A DNA stretch of 64,000 nt from CBDCZI01 sp965224495 (GTDB lineage Bacteria; Bacteroidota; Bacteroidia; Cytophagales; JAAEPT01). Under the pieces are notes generated by a model. That model did no database searches, had not been told where the DNA came from, and saw only the letters and a program-made list of their open reading frames with translations. The position numbers and the translations under genes are program-made. Numbering within the stretch: position 1 is the stretch's first letter; every line of letters starts with the position of its first letter. Shown piece by piece: positions 16,675 through 26,916 of this stretch. The stretch lies in contig CBDCZI010000014.1 in assembly GCA_965224495.1 (NCBI GenBank), positions 62,001 through 126,000 of the forward strand, in the 5' to 3' direction.

Positions 16675-17739
16675 ATGAGTGTACTCGATAAGTATTTCGA
16701 TAACGCTGTTCAACTTCTTTCGAAATTAATCGAAACTGAGTCTCTCAGTAAGCAAGAAGATAAAACAGCTGATATCATCGAAGCTTTCTTAATCGATAAC
16801 AACGTGAAGCCCAATCGTTTGAAAAACAACGTTTGGGCTTCAAACGTTTATTACGATTCTGAAAAGCCTACTATTTTACTTAATTCTCATCACGACACGG
16901 TAAAACCTAATTCGGGTTATACACGTGATCCTTTCAAAGCTACCATAGAAGATGGTATCCTTTACGGGTTGGGTTCTAATGACGCTGGTGGTTGTTTGGT
17001 TAGTTTAATTCAAGCCTTTCTTTATTTTCACGATAAAAAAGATTTGAAATATAATTTCATTATCGCTGCTACAGCTGAAGAAGAAATTTCAGGAAAGGGA
17101 GGTATTGAACTGTTGTATCCAGAGTTAGGAGAAATTGATTTTGGAATTATCGGTGAGCCAACGCTAATGGACGCAGCCGTTGCAGAAAAAGGGTTGATGG
17201 TTCTTGATGGTGTAGTTACAGGAAGGGCTGGACACGCTGCTAGAGAAGAAGGTGATAACGCTATTTATAAAGCGACACAAGATATTCAATGGTTTAGTTC
17301 TTACAAATTTCCTAAGACTTCTGATTTTTTGGGTGACGTGAAAATGTCATTGACTGTTATTAATTCAGGAAAACAACATAATGTTGTCCCTGACAAATGC
17401 AATTACGTAATTGACGTAAGATTAACAGATAAATACACACACGAAGACGCTTTAAAAATCATTCGTGAAAATATCGTTGGTGAAGTTACTCCTCGTTCTA
17501 CTCGAATAAAACCTTCATTTATTAGCAAAGAGCACCCTGTGGTGCAATCTGCTATCAAACATGGAGCAAAAACTTATGGTTCTCCAACTACGTCTGATCA
17601 GGCATTAATTCCTTGTACGACCTTAAAAATGGGACCTGGTGATTCGGCTCGTTCGCATACACCAAATGAATTTATTTATGTCAAAGAAATAAAAGAAGGT
17701 GTTGAAAAATACATTGCTATTTTAGCTGACATCGTTTAG
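16675..17739 (+). CDS. argE: M20-family acetylornithine deacetylase-like enzyme
   Basis: Zinc-dependent amidohydrolase, 354 residues, close to the Bacteroidota ArgE type that removes the acetyl (or succinyl) group from ornithine. Metal-site motifs are visible: LLNSHHDTVKP (His, Asp), LGSNDAGGCLVSL (Asp), TAEEEISGKGG (catalytic and metal Glu), GEPT, and a C-terminal SARSHTPNEF (His). The usual argGCDB neighbours are absent. It lies between a DAHP-fold protein and an M17 aminopeptidase with very short gaps. Lysine or dipeptide substrates are also possible. Confidence 0.78.
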   Translation: MSVLDKYFDNAVQLLSKLIETESLSKQEDKTADIIEAFLIDNNVKPNRLKNNVWASNVYYDSEKPTILLNSHHDTVKPNSGYTRDPFKATIEDGILYGLGSNDAGGCLVSLIQAFLYFHDKKDLKYNFIIAATAEEEISGKGGIELLYPELGEIDFGIIGEPTLMDAAVAEKGLMVLDGVVTGRAGHAAREEGDNAIYKATQDIQWFSSYKFPKTSDFLGDVKMSLTVINSGKQHNVVPDKCNYVIDVRLTDKYTHEDALKIIRENIVGEVTPRSTRIKPSFISKEHPVVQSAIKHGAKTYGSPTTSDQALIPCTTLKMGPGDSARSHTPNEFIYVKEIKEGVEKYIAILADIV

Positions 17740-17760
17740 TACAACTTAAAGACTACAAAA

Positions 17761-19167
17761 ATGAAATTTGAATTAAATATAACAAATACCCCTTCTTACA
17801 ATTCTGCAATTGTTTTAAAAGATGCTGACTTCGTCGCTTCAACTTTCCAGTTGGACGTTCAAGAGCTAGAACTAGAAGTTATTTCTCAATATTTAGGAAC
17901 AGCTAATGCACTTATCTATGCGAAACCTAAATCTTATTTTAACCCAAACAAAACTGCCGAATCTTACCGAAAAGCTGGAGCAACTACTTGGGCTAAAGTA
18001 AAAGAAAACAAGATAAAGTCTATCGCTTTCAAATACGGTGAGGAGATGGATTTCAATTTAGTGATTGCTTTCTTGGAAGGTTTATTGTTGTCTTCGTACG
18101 CTTTTGATAAGTTTTTAACCGAAAAAGCACCGATTATTCAATTAGATATCGAAACTTCGTTGAATGACAAAGCTGAGTTTCAAGAAATGATTACGCTTAT
18201 TGAGGCTAATACATTTACAAAAAACTTTGTCAACGAACCTGTCATCACTTTGAATACCGCACAGTTTTCGGCTGAGATGAAAAACCTAGGTGACCTTGCT
18301 GGTTTTAAAGTAACAACACTTAATAAAAAACAAATTGAAGGGTTGAAGATGGGTGGTTTACTTGGTGTAAACAGAGGAAGTATTGACCCTCCTACTTTTA
18401 ACATCTTAGAGTACACACCTAAAAATGCAGTAAATGAACAACCATTTATCTTAGTGGGTAAAGGTGTTGTTTATGATACGGGTGGTTATAATATCAAAAC
18501 AGACAACCACATGAACGACATGAAAATGGACATGGGTGGTGCCGCTGCTGTTTTGGGAAGTATTTATGCGATTGCAAAAAACAAACTACCTGTAAAAGTT
18601 ATTGCTCTTATTCCTGTTACTGACAACAGAATTGGCGACAACGCTTTAGTGGCCGACGACATCATCACAATGCATAATGGTAAAACTGTAGAAGTAAAAA
18701 ACACAGATGCTGAAGGTCGTCTCATACTTGCTGATGCCTTAAGTTATGCTCAACAGTACAAGCCTGAACTTGTTTTTGATATGGCTACTTTGACTGGTGC
18801 ATCAGTGATGCTTACAGGAGATATGGCTTCTTGTGTCATGGGAAGTGCTGATAACGAAACAAAAAAGAAACTTTCTGATGCTGGTTTTGCTACACATGAG
18901 CGTGTCGCTGAAGTTCCTTTTTGGGATGATTACCAAGAAATGCTAAAATCTAACGTTGCCGACTTAAGTAACTTAGGAGGACGTGTTGGTGGAGTGGTAA
19001 CTGCTGGGAAATTCTTGGAAAACTTTATCGATTACCCTTGGATACACATCGATTTGGCTGGTCCTGCGTTTGTTGATGCAGACAAGGATTACCGTCAGAA
19101 AGGTGGTACTGGTTACGGAGTACGTTTGGTTTACGATTTTGTAAAGAAAAATTGGTTGAGTAAATAA
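17761..19167 (+). CDS. pepA: Leucyl aminopeptidase family M17
   Basis: Cytosolic two-metal aminopeptidase that trims N-terminal residues from peptides. The signature NTDAEGRLILADAL is present, as are GKGVVYDTGGYNIK (metal-binding Lys and Asp) and MDMGGAAAVLG. The N-terminal macro-like domain spans roughly residues 1-150 and the catalytic domain about 160-465. The 468-residue length is typical. It is the third gene of the operon, 21 bases after the ArgE-like gene. Confidence 0.93.
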   Translation: MKFELNITNTPSYNSAIVLKDADFVASTFQLDVQELELEVISQYLGTANALIYAKPKSYFNPNKTAESYRKAGATTWAKVKENKIKSIAFKYGEEMDFNLVIAFLEGLLLSSYAFDKFLTEKAPIIQLDIETSLNDKAEFQEMITLIEANTFTKNFVNEPVITLNTAQFSAEMKNLGDLAGFKVTTLNKKQIEGLKMGGLLGVNRGSIDPPTFNILEYTPKNAVNEQPFILVGKGVVYDTGGYNIKTDNHMNDMKMDMGGAAAVLGSIYAIAKNKLPVKVIALIPVTDNRIGDNALVADDIITMHNGKTVEVKNTDAEGRLILADALSYAQQYKPELVFDMATLTGASVMLTGDMASCVMGSADNETKKKLSDAGFATHERVAEVPFWDDYQEMLKSNVADLSNLGGRVGGVVTAGKFLENFIDYPWIHIDLAGPAFVDADKDYRQKGGTGYGVRLVYDFVKKNWLSK

Positions 19168-19204
19168 GCTTTAAATTATTCAAATAAACATTAAAACAAC
19201 AGCT

Positions 19205-19546
19205 ATGTCAGAAGAAATAAAATGCCCAAAATGTGATTCTCCTTATGCGTATTCGACAGGAGGAGCGTTAATGACTTGTCCTGATTGCAACCACGAGTGG
19301 AACCCTGATGAAGTCGAGGAGGAAGAACAAGGACTTGTTGTAAAGGATTCTTTAGGGCAAATATTAAAAACTGGTGACGATGTAATTGTTATCAAGAACT
19401 TACCGGTAAAAGGAATGCCTAAGCCTGTGAAATCAGGAACGAAAGTAAAAAGTATTCGCTTAACTGACGGAGACCATAATATTAGTTGTAAAATTAGTGG
19501 ATTTGGTTCTATGGCTTTGAAATCAGAGTTTGTTAAAAAAGCATAA
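19205..19546 (+). CDS. phnA: PhnA-family zinc-ribbon protein
   Basis: The 113-residue protein has an N-terminal zinc ribbon (CPKCDSPYAY, CPDCNHEW) and the PhnA C-terminal SH3-like domain (VVKDSLGQILKTGDDVIVIKNLPVKG). Despite the name, no phosphonate-use genes are nearby and the cellular role of this family is unclear. It is the last gene of the operon, followed by a terminator. Confidence 0.9.
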   Translation: MSEEIKCPKCDSPYAYSTGGALMTCPDCNHEWNPDEVEEEEQGLVVKDSLGQILKTGDDVIVIKNLPVKGMPKPVKSGTKVKSIRLTDGDHNISCKISGFGSMALKSEFVKKA

Positions 19547-19567
19547 TCTTTTTTAACATATAATTTA

Positions 19568-19600
19568 TTAAAAGGTGGTCTTGTACCACCTTTTTTTTGC
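19568..19600 (+). terminator. Terminator after phnA
   Basis: AAAAGGTGGT and ACCACCTTTT pair around CTTGT, followed by eight T in total. It lies between two convergent units. Confidence 0.85.
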
Positions 19601-19631
19601 TTTCAATGAAACATCTACCTTATAATACAAG

Positions 19632-20909
19632 TTATTTTTCACAGGTTTTAGGTGAGGTAAATTCCATAGTGTCAACTATCGCTTGTAACAAATAATTTAC
19701 CCCAGGCATTCTCATCAACCAGCCTAAACTTGCCCATCCTAAATTTATATGTTCCAACGCATAAGCAATTGCTTCTACACTTTTGTATTCGTTACCTAAG
19801 TAATCTATATAAGTAACTTGTAGAATAGAAGGCCCCACATACATAGAGGAATATTCTATTGAAAGATTGGTTGTTTGCCTATCATAAAACCAAGTCCGTG
19901 TTCCTTCACACTGATTACATCCTTTTTGAAAATAAATAACCCCTTTAGGCATATTTTTAGGCTTCCATAAAAAATACCATTTAGGTACTTCACTAATATA
20001 CGTTACCCAATCTTTACCAAACCTCTTTTTTAAATCAGAATATTCTTGGTAATCAGATACACCTACCGTGTAAGCAATAGAAACTAATGTGCCTATAAGA
20101 AACATCGCTGTTTGAAAATAAATACTCATCGGAATAAACATGAACGTAAACGACCATTGTATAGGATTTCGGCAATAAGCATAAACACCTGTCCGAACTA
20201 AATAGCTCGTTTTGTCATAAGGAAAAGGTGTCCCTCTTCCTATTTTAACCAAATCATTTACGGCTACTAACGAAGGAAAAACAACTACCAACCCTAATTG
20301 AAACAAATAAGGTGACCATATTAGGTTCGGTAACTCGCTCCAACCGTACAGGTACAAAATATAAGGTAAACAAACCATAAAAACGCTCCCCATAATCACC
20401 ACCTGAAACAAGGCTCTTAGCCCCGTAAACTTTTGATAATAGCTAAATCTCGCCCACAAATACGAGGGTATAAAAGAAATAACCAAAAGAATAAACTCAC
20501 CAATCAACCAATTATCATTCAACTCTAACAAGCCTATTTCTTGTAATTGAGGCATTAAAATAATATCTAACCAAAACAACACCAGTGTGATGACGAGCCA
20601 ATATTTCCCTCTAAGGAAATAGAACGGAACAATTCCCCAAAACACTCCCCAAACAAAAAATAAATCATAAGGTATTTTGATAGCTACAGATTCACTAAAT
20701 CGCCAAAGACCAAATTGAACACACAAATAATTAACAATCGCTAATGAAACATACAACCATAATACAGAATAAAACAAAGACCAATTTAATCGCCCCTCCT
20801 GTTCCTTCTTTAAAATAAGAATAAAAAGGAACACTAAAGAAATAAGAACTAGCGCATTACGAATCATTAGATTATCAACAAGCATCAACTGTTTATTTAA
20901 ACTCTCCAA
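19632..20909 (-). CDS. Membrane protein fusing an ICMT-like methyltransferase and a DCC/DUF393-like domain
   Basis: The 425-residue protein has about eight hydrophobic segments in its first 280 residues. A YCRNPIQWSF motif follows VRTGVYA (about 240-250), which is the isoprenylcysteine carboxyl methyltransferase / phospholipid methyltransferase pattern. The last 100 residues begin GVIYFQKGCNQCEGTRTWF, matching the CxxC start of DUF393 (DCC) thiol-redox proteins. The substrate is unknown. It overlaps the gene before it by 17 bases, so the two are translated together. Confidence 0.65.
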   Translation of the reverse strand: MESLNKQLMLVDNLMIRNALVLISLVFLFILILKKEQEGRLNWSLFYSVLWLYVSLAIVNYLCVQFGLWRFSESVAIKIPYDLFFVWGVFWGIVPFYFLRGKYWLVITLVLFWLDIILMPQLQEIGLLELNDNWLIGEFILLVISFIPSYLWARFSYYQKFTGLRALFQVVIMGSVFMVCLPYILYLYGWSELPNLIWSPYLFQLGLVVVFPSLVAVNDLVKIGRGTPFPYDKTSYLVRTGVYAYCRNPIQWSFTFMFIPMSIYFQTAMFLIGTLVSIAYTVGVSDYQEYSDLKKRFGKDWVTYISEVPKWYFLWKPKNMPKGVIYFQKGCNQCEGTRTWFYDRQTTNLSIEYSSMYVGPSILQVTYIDYLGNEYKSVEAIAYALEHINLGWASLGWLMRMPGVNYLLQAIVDTMEFTSPKTCEK

Positions 20910-22695
20910 AATAAGACTGTATCAAATGTTCATTCATTACACCTACAACATACCGCTCTAAAGGTGTAAAATACCATGAAGGTCCTAAGTCACAGGTAAA
21001 CGAACTTGTCCAAATCACTTTTGAACTACCTTTATCAATCGGCTCTATTCTTACCTCAATATCTCCCCATGTCAACCAATGATGAATATGCGTTCCATCT
21101 TTCACCACCTCAAAGACAAGTAAATTTTCTTTCTTCTCTTTGATTACAAGATGCAAAGTACCAACTCCTTTGGTACTAGACTTAAATGCTATTTTACGGA
21201 AATCACCTTTTTCTATCCCACCTCCTTCAATAGCAATTGGTTCAGGAAAGCCAATTTTAAACACCTCTGGATAGCCTTTCATGAAATCAGGGTTTGTATT
21301 CATATACTCTAAAGACACTTCGCTAGAAAACACATATTCAGTTTGCACTTTTTGTAAGTCCTTTTCAACATTAATATCATACGCCTGAGAAACAAGTAAA
21401 AACAGGGGAATAGCGACTACCGAATAAAAATTCGTCTTATTCCTCTCTTTCATCTTCTTATAAATAAATAAGAACAATGCCGCTGCCCCATAAAAAATAG
21501 GAGCGGCAAACACGACACAAACCAACCCCTCTCCAAACAAAACCATTGACATCAACAAAAACAACGTAATTACTCGAAAGACAACTCCCTGTAACGATTT
21601 TGGTGTAACCGAATATTTAATCATTAATACAGTTACCAACACAGGCAAGCCGACAAACAACAAACCTGTTTGTTCAAAATTACAGTTATTTAGCCAACGG
21701 AAAGCCAAACTAATTACTGCCAAAACACCTACAATCACATACAAACCTCTTTTATTACCCTTTTGTTGAATACTTTTTGTTATTTTATATTTAGCACCTT
21801 CATCTACCGTTTGAGGTAATGCTTCATCAGTAAAGACAAATCCTGCTTTTAACAACTTTTCGGGATAAACAAAACGACTTTTAAAAAGTAACTCCGACTC
21901 TGTACCCCGAAACCACGCACCTATCTTCACCATCAATCTTGTTAGTGGTAAACCAAAACGAACCTTAGCGACACCTCTTACCCAAGTCATAAACTCGCTG
22001 TTCGTTACAGGGTTTGGACTACAAACATTAACCACTCCTTGTATCGGTTCATTTATAAGAAAACGAATTATCCGTAACAAATCAGTACCACTCACCCAAC
22101 TAACCATTTGCTTCCCTTTCCCTTGTTTTCCTCCAATACCTTGCTCAGCTAATTTTATAAATTCAGGTAATACACCACCCTTTCTATCCAACACCAAAGC
22201 CATTCGCAAAGCTATCTGAACAGTCTGTGACAGCTTATCTTTAAACAATGCCTCTTCCCATTTTTTACAAACTACGGGCGAAAAATCATCCCCTAAAACA
22301 CCAGCTTCCTCTGTTTGCTTTTGATGCATACTATCTTCGTATATTGTGGATGAAGACGCATTAAACCATATTTCAGGTGGAACTTTACAACATTTGATTG
22401 CTTCACTTATTAGATGGGTTGTACCTACACGACTTGCTATTATTCGTTTTTTATTTTCGGCTGTATAGCGACAATTAACAGATTTACCAGCGAGATTAAT
22501 CACCGCTTTAGCACCTTCTAATCGTTCTGTCCACGCACCAAGACTAGTCGCATCCCATTGCTGAGTAATACATCCTTTTACTTTAAATAACGGATTTCTT
22601 GTGATTAAGACGACTTGGTATTCCTCTCTAAAACCCTCTGCCAATAATTCTCCTAAAAAACCATTCGCTCCTATTATTACAATTCTATATTTCAT
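20893..22695 (-). CDS. TIGR01777-type NAD-dependent epimerase with C-terminal membrane and SRPBCC-like parts
   Basis: The first 300 residues are an atypical short-chain dehydrogenase (IIGANGFLGELLAEGF dinucleotide motif, VINLAGKSV, NASSSTIYED, SFxxxCKKWEE) with a DUF1731-like end (YPEKLLKAGFVF). About residues 320-430 are several membrane helices. The rest (NPDFMKGYPEVFKIGFPEPI ... WTSSFTCDLGPSWYFTPLERY) resembles a polyketide-cyclase-like/SRPBCC domain. Family members usually have only the dehydrogenase, so this is a fusion. Substrate unknown. Confidence 0.75.
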   Translation of the reverse strand: MKYRIVIIGANGFLGELLAEGFREEYQVVLITRNPLFKVKGCITQQWDATSLGAWTERLEGAKAVINLAGKSVNCRYTAENKKRIIASRVGTTHLISEAIKCCKVPPEIWFNASSSTIYEDSMHQKQTEEAGVLGDDFSPVVCKKWEEALFKDKLSQTVQIALRMALVLDRKGGVLPEFIKLAEQGIGGKQGKGKQMVSWVSGTDLLRIIRFLINEPIQGVVNVCSPNPVTNSEFMTWVRGVAKVRFGLPLTRLMVKIGAWFRGTESELLFKSRFVYPEKLLKAGFVFTDEALPQTVDEGAKYKITKSIQQKGNKRGLYVIVGVLAVISLAFRWLNNCNFEQTGLLFVGLPVLVTVLMIKYSVTPKSLQGVVFRVITLFLLMSMVLFGEGLVCVVFAAPIFYGAAALFLFIYKKMKERNKTNFYSVVAIPLFLLVSQAYDINVEKDLQKVQTEYVFSSEVSLEYMNTNPDFMKGYPEVFKIGFPEPIAIEGGGIEKGDFRKIAFKSSTKGVGTLHLVIKEKKENLLVFEVVKDGTHIHHWLTWGDIEVRIEPIDKGSSKVIWTSSFTCDLGPSWYFTPLERYVVGVMNEHLIQSYFGEFK

Positions 22696-22744
22696 ACGTT
22701 CTGTACTTTCAGTATTTATTGAAAAATTTAATTAAAAAAAGGTG

Positions 22745-23245
22745 CTAAATTCTTAGCCACTTTATCAATTTCAAAAACCAATTCGTTTTTGAACTACTAA
22801 AGGTTAATAGTATTTTTTCAGATTGCTTCGAAAAAGCAAGTAACTCTTTAGTCATTTTTTTAAATTCATCAACTTTTAACCCCTTTCCCTTTATACCCTG
22901 TACCTCTGTTAATATTTTAATAATCGGGTCCAACTCTCTCTTTTTTCTTTCTCTTGCCACCTGTTGTGCCAAGTACCACACATCTTTTTCAGATTTAAAA
23001 AACTCTTTTCTCTCTCCTTTCACCAACACTTTATCTGCCAACCCCCAATCCATCAATGCACGAATATTCATATTAGCATTCCCTCTACTAATTTGTAATT
23101 CACTCATGATTTCTTCTGCGCTCAAAGGCTCTACACTAATCAATAACAGCGCGTGTATTTGTGCCATTGTACGATTAACTCCCCAACTAGACCCCAAACT
23201 ACCCCACGCTTCTATGTACCTATCCTTAGCTTCTTCAAATTTCAT
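22745..23245 (-). CDS. GbsR/MarR-family winged-helix regulator
   Basis: The 166-residue protein carries a winged helix (MAQIHALLLISVEPLSAEEIMSELQISRGNANMNIRALMDWGL) with the GbsR-type recognition helix SRGNANMNIR. It stands 49 bases upstream of the epimerase fusion gene on the same strand, so it most likely controls that unit. The inducer is unknown. Confidence 0.88.
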   Translation of the reverse strand: MKFEEAKDRYIEAWGSLGSSWGVNRTMAQIHALLLISVEPLSAEEIMSELQISRGNANMNIRALMDWGLADKVLVKGERKEFFKSEKDVWYLAQQVARERKKRELDPIIKILTEVQGIKGKGLKVDEFKKMTKELLAFSKQSEKILLTFSSSKTNWFLKLIKWLRI

Positions 23246-23344
23246 ACGTCAAACTTACATAAACTTTTTGAACTTTCAATATATAATGAAATCTTATCTA
23301 GAAATAAACACATTAAAAAATATCCCCACCAAACCCTATAAAAC

Positions 23345-23392
23345 AAAAAAAGGCTATTCTTTATACAAAGAATAGCCTTTTTTATGAATTAG
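23345..23392. terminator. Bidirectional terminator after ppc
   Basis: AAGGCTATTCTTT and AAAGAATAGCCTT pair around ATAC with A and T runs on either side. It serves ppc on the minus strand and could stop readthrough from the other direction. Confidence 0.85.
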
Positions 23393-23398
23393 AATAAC

Positions 23399-26164
23399 TT
23401 ATCCAGTACTTCTCATTGCACTTGCAATTGCATTGATAGTCATCAAGATAGTTAATAACGTTTCATCTTGTTCTGTCGAATCAGCCTCTTTTTGAGCTCT
23501 CCATATTTTGATTAGCTCCACTTGTCTTACGTGGAGTTCGTTCATTGCCTCTGTTCTCAAACGTGTTGAGTACGTATGGTTTGCACGACGCTCTTCTGAC
23601 GGACGTTTGATTAAACGACCCAACATATCACGTGTTTTCGCTAACTCTGTCAAGTAGATATCCAACATTGTATCTTTTGCCTCTTGGTCTGTCACCATCG
23701 AAGCATACAATTTCATAATTTCCTCATCCGAAGTAGCGATACTTGTATCAACATTTGTGAATACGTAACGAACAAACGGGTCAGATTTTATAGCCTCTTG
23801 CAAACGCTCAAAATCAGCAGGAGATTCCTTAATCAATTTCTCTAAAGTAGAACCAATCCCAAACCACGAAGTGATATTGAAACGAGATTGTGACCAACTA
23901 AACACCCAAGGAATAGCTCTCAAATCATCTAAACTACGTGTTCCTGTACGTCTTGCTGGACGAGAACCAATTTTACTATGTTCCAATACATCAATCGGTG
24001 TGGCTTCAGTAAAGAATTTCAAGAAATGAGGTTCGTGTATCATTTTTGTGTAAAATTGCTCACTCCAAGTAGCCAATTTTTGAATAATATCAGCGTATTC
24101 GTATTCTTTAATTTCTAATTTATCATCCGTCAATTTCTTCGCCGTCGTACCTGCAACCAATATTTCCATATTGTAAACCGCTTGGTATTGGTTCGAATAT
24201 TTTTGATTAATCGTCTCTCCTTGTTCAGTCAAACGCATATTCCCGTTCACTGAGTGAGGCGGTAAACCTTTGATAAACCAATGCGTTGGTCCTGCACCAC
24301 GACTAATAGACCCTCCTTTTCCGTGGAAAAAACGAGACATAATACCGTGCTGACGACAAACAGCAGACAATTTAGTTTGAGCCTTATAAAGCCCCCACTG
24401 ACTCGCCATAATACCACCATCTTTGTTACTATCAGAGTAACCAACCATAATTTGTTGTACCAACTTATCGTTTTTAGTCAACTCTTTTTGGTAAGCCAAA
24501 CTTCTTTTGGTGATAGGATGCGATAAAAACGCTTCCATAATCTCAGGACCATTTTCCAAATCATCTATCGTTTCCAACAACGGAACTACAGGTATTTTAC
24601 ACACCATTCCTTCCTCTGTCATAAACGTCAGTCCAGACTCTCTAGCCAACAAATACACCACTAACAAATCGTTTACACTTCTTGTCATACTGACAATAAA
24701 TGAACCAATTCCTTTCGAACCGTACTTGTTTACGTGGTCAGCAACCACATTCAAACAATCATTAACCGCTTTAGCATTCGTATCTAATTCAAAATTAGTG
24801 TGCGAAAATGGTCTATTTGATTGTAATTCTTTATCTAAAAAGGCAAATTTTTCCTCTGCCGTATAGTTCATAAATTTATCACCACTCAACCCTGCCGAAT
24901 CCAACAATTGAGCCACCGCCTTATCGTGGAAATCACTATTCTGACGGATATCTAAATGAGCCAAATGAAACCCAAAAGCAGAAACCACACGTAAAATTTC
25001 GTGTACCTCCGAATAAGCCAATGCCTTCGCTCCGATATTTAACAACGACTGTTGCAACACCTTCAAATCAGCCATCAACTCCTCATCTTCCACATAACTA
25101 TACGAAGTTTCCTTCAGCTCCGTAGCGTGTGTTCTCTTCACATCCAACGGCAATTTGATAAGCATCATACCGATAAACTGACGGTAAACCTCGTTCGGAT
25201 ACAAATCCACTTGCTCCTGTCCCAACTCGCCACAACTCGCCAACAACGCTTTGAAACTTGCAGAAAAAGCCTCTCCCAAACCATCAAAAGATTGCTCAAT
25301 AGTCAAACTCTTATTTAAGCTCAACAACTTTCTTCTAATAATAATAAAAGCATTCAAACGCATCGCACGTAAAGTTTCTGCCGTAATATCAGCAGTAATC
25401 AACGCGTGCCCATCTCTATCTCCACCAACCCAATCACCAAAAGTAATCTTAGGTAACTTATCAAAATCTTGAATCAAACTCGTGTCAAATCCCATCTCTT
25501 TCCAAGCAATCTCCAAACGTCTATCCACACGATTAATCGTTTCAGGAAACACATTTACCAAATAGTAAAGTACGTTTTTCAATTCAGAAAGCACATCAGG
25601 TTTTTGGCGATACAACTCACCCGTACGCCACAATTTATCTATCAACAACTTCAACGAACGTACATTTTCTTCCTTCTCCGAATCATTGTACATCGTATTA
25701 TCGATACGAATAATCAAACGATACAACTCCTTATGATGCTCAAGAACCGTCTCTCTTTTCGCCTCCGTAGGGTGTGCCGTCAACACAGGTTCAACCTGTA
25801 TTTCTCTCAACACATCCGCAATTTGTTCTTGCGTATAACCCAATTTTTTCAGCGAAGCCAAGTTATTAGCCCACAAACCATTGATTTTTTCAAACTCGTG
25901 ATTCCCCTCAACCTTACGTCTTTTTTGAACCGCCCCGTGTATTTCGGACATATTCAACAACTGAAAAGCAATCGAATGCACTTGAATTTCTTTCAATGAC
26001 AAATCACCCTTTCGAGGAGCTTCACCATTAATCCACGGAATATTTTTCGCTAATTCGTATTCCCCATTCTCCTCCAAAACCTCTTTGAAACAATTCAATA
26101 AAAATTCCAAATCTTTGTACGGTTTCCCTAATTTGTCTTGAATTTCACTTAACATTCCGCTCAT
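23399..26164 (-). CDS. ppc: Phosphoenolpyruvate carboxylase
   Basis: Adds bicarbonate to phosphoenolpyruvate to make oxaloacetate, replenishing the TCA cycle. The 921-residue protein has VEPVLTAHPTEAKRETVLEHH with the catalytic His, GGDRDGHA (substrate site), MVGYSDSNKDGG, the FHGKGGSISRGAGP loop, and a C-terminal MRSTG matching the allosteric C-terminus of the family. It is monocistronic with its own terminator, in line with a housekeeping role. Confidence 0.97.
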   Translation of the reverse strand: MSGMLSEIQDKLGKPYKDLEFLLNCFKEVLEENGEYELAKNIPWINGEAPRKGDLSLKEIQVHSIAFQLLNMSEIHGAVQKRRKVEGNHEFEKINGLWANNLASLKKLGYTQEQIADVLREIQVEPVLTAHPTEAKRETVLEHHKELYRLIIRIDNTMYNDSEKEENVRSLKLLIDKLWRTGELYRQKPDVLSELKNVLYYLVNVFPETINRVDRRLEIAWKEMGFDTSLIQDFDKLPKITFGDWVGGDRDGHALITADITAETLRAMRLNAFIIIRRKLLSLNKSLTIEQSFDGLGEAFSASFKALLASCGELGQEQVDLYPNEVYRQFIGMMLIKLPLDVKRTHATELKETSYSYVEDEELMADLKVLQQSLLNIGAKALAYSEVHEILRVVSAFGFHLAHLDIRQNSDFHDKAVAQLLDSAGLSGDKFMNYTAEEKFAFLDKELQSNRPFSHTNFELDTNAKAVNDCLNVVADHVNKYGSKGIGSFIVSMTRSVNDLLVVYLLARESGLTFMTEEGMVCKIPVVPLLETIDDLENGPEIMEAFLSHPITKRSLAYQKELTKNDKLVQQIMVGYSDSNKDGGIMASQWGLYKAQTKLSAVCRQHGIMSRFFHGKGGSISRGAGPTHWFIKGLPPHSVNGNMRLTEQGETINQKYSNQYQAVYNMEILVAGTTAKKLTDDKLEIKEYEYADIIQKLATWSEQFYTKMIHEPHFLKFFTEATPIDVLEHSKIGSRPARRTGTRSLDDLRAIPWVFSWSQSRFNITSWFGIGSTLEKLIKESPADFERLQEAIKSDPFVRYVFTNVDTSIATSDEEIMKLYASMVTDQEAKDTMLDIYLTELAKTRDMLGRLIKRPSEERRANHTYSTRLRTEAMNELHVRQVELIKIWRAQKEADSTEQDETLLTILMTINAIASAMRSTG

Positions 26165-26916
26165 AATTCTATCTATTTCTATCCAACAATCGCCACAATC
26201 AACGGTATCGGTATATTACTCTTATTATAACCTCAAAAATAACTTAAAAAAAGGAGTATTACAATAAGAATTTGGGGCATTCCCTTTTCGCCGTACTGTT
26301 TTTTCGTTCCCCGAAACAAATTCATCAACAGAAACGAACACCAACGACAAAACAAAGAGCGGGTCGGGCTTTTTGTTGCAATCTTTTGGCGGTTACTTCG
26401 TAACTTTTATTTCCCATTATCGATTAGGCACGTTCACCATCAAAACAAACAGCAAAGAGCCAAAAGGATTTTCTCGTCAATCCCTAAGCCGTTGTTAGAC
26501 GACAGACAATGGACAATAGCTGACTTTCAATACGCCTATACATAACGACCAAAAAACACAAGAAAACACGAAATACCTCCCCTCCTTTCCAAGGAGGGAA
26601 CTAAGGGATGGTTTTAGCCACAAACACAAGAAAAAAACTTTTGACCAATTTTACATAACCACCAAGCACCCTCAAATTCCGAAAAAAGTTCGAAATGACA
26701 GTATAACTCCCACCTTTTGTAAATCAATACCCAAAGTAACTATTGATAATTCCGTAAACCAACAAAAAAACAACAACGTCATACTGAACTCGTTTCAGTA
26801 TCTGATGCAAATAAACTCACGCACATATCACCACAAACGTTATGACAACATAAAAAAACTTGGTAATCACCAGAAAAAGAACGAAATTAACAGTATACAC
26901 AAAGCAGATATACCAG
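26165..26916. other. Gene-free stretch with dispersed repeats upstream of the cassette region
   Basis: No credible gene in about 750 bases. It holds an inverted copy of the structured element (26361-26491), a CCTCCTTTCCAAGGAGG palindrome near 26580-26600 and a short hairpin ATACTGAA/TTCAGTAT near 26781-26801. All are of the kind common in intergenic DNA of flavobacteria. It separates ppc from the attC-like cassettes. Confidence 0.6.
26361..26491 (-). repeat. Dispersed structured element, copy with enlarged loop
   Basis: Read on the minus strand it starts CGGCTTAGGGATTGACGAG, reaches AATCCTTTTGGC, then a long variable arm, then GCCAAAAGATTGCAAC and AAGCCCGACCC. The conserved ends match the short copies, but the distal hairpin is about 60 bases longer. 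Confidence 0.55.

Noticed and set aside
23399..26164. Several + strand frames of up to 176 codons inside ppc
   Set aside because: They are antisense shadows of an intact, well-conserved enzyme.
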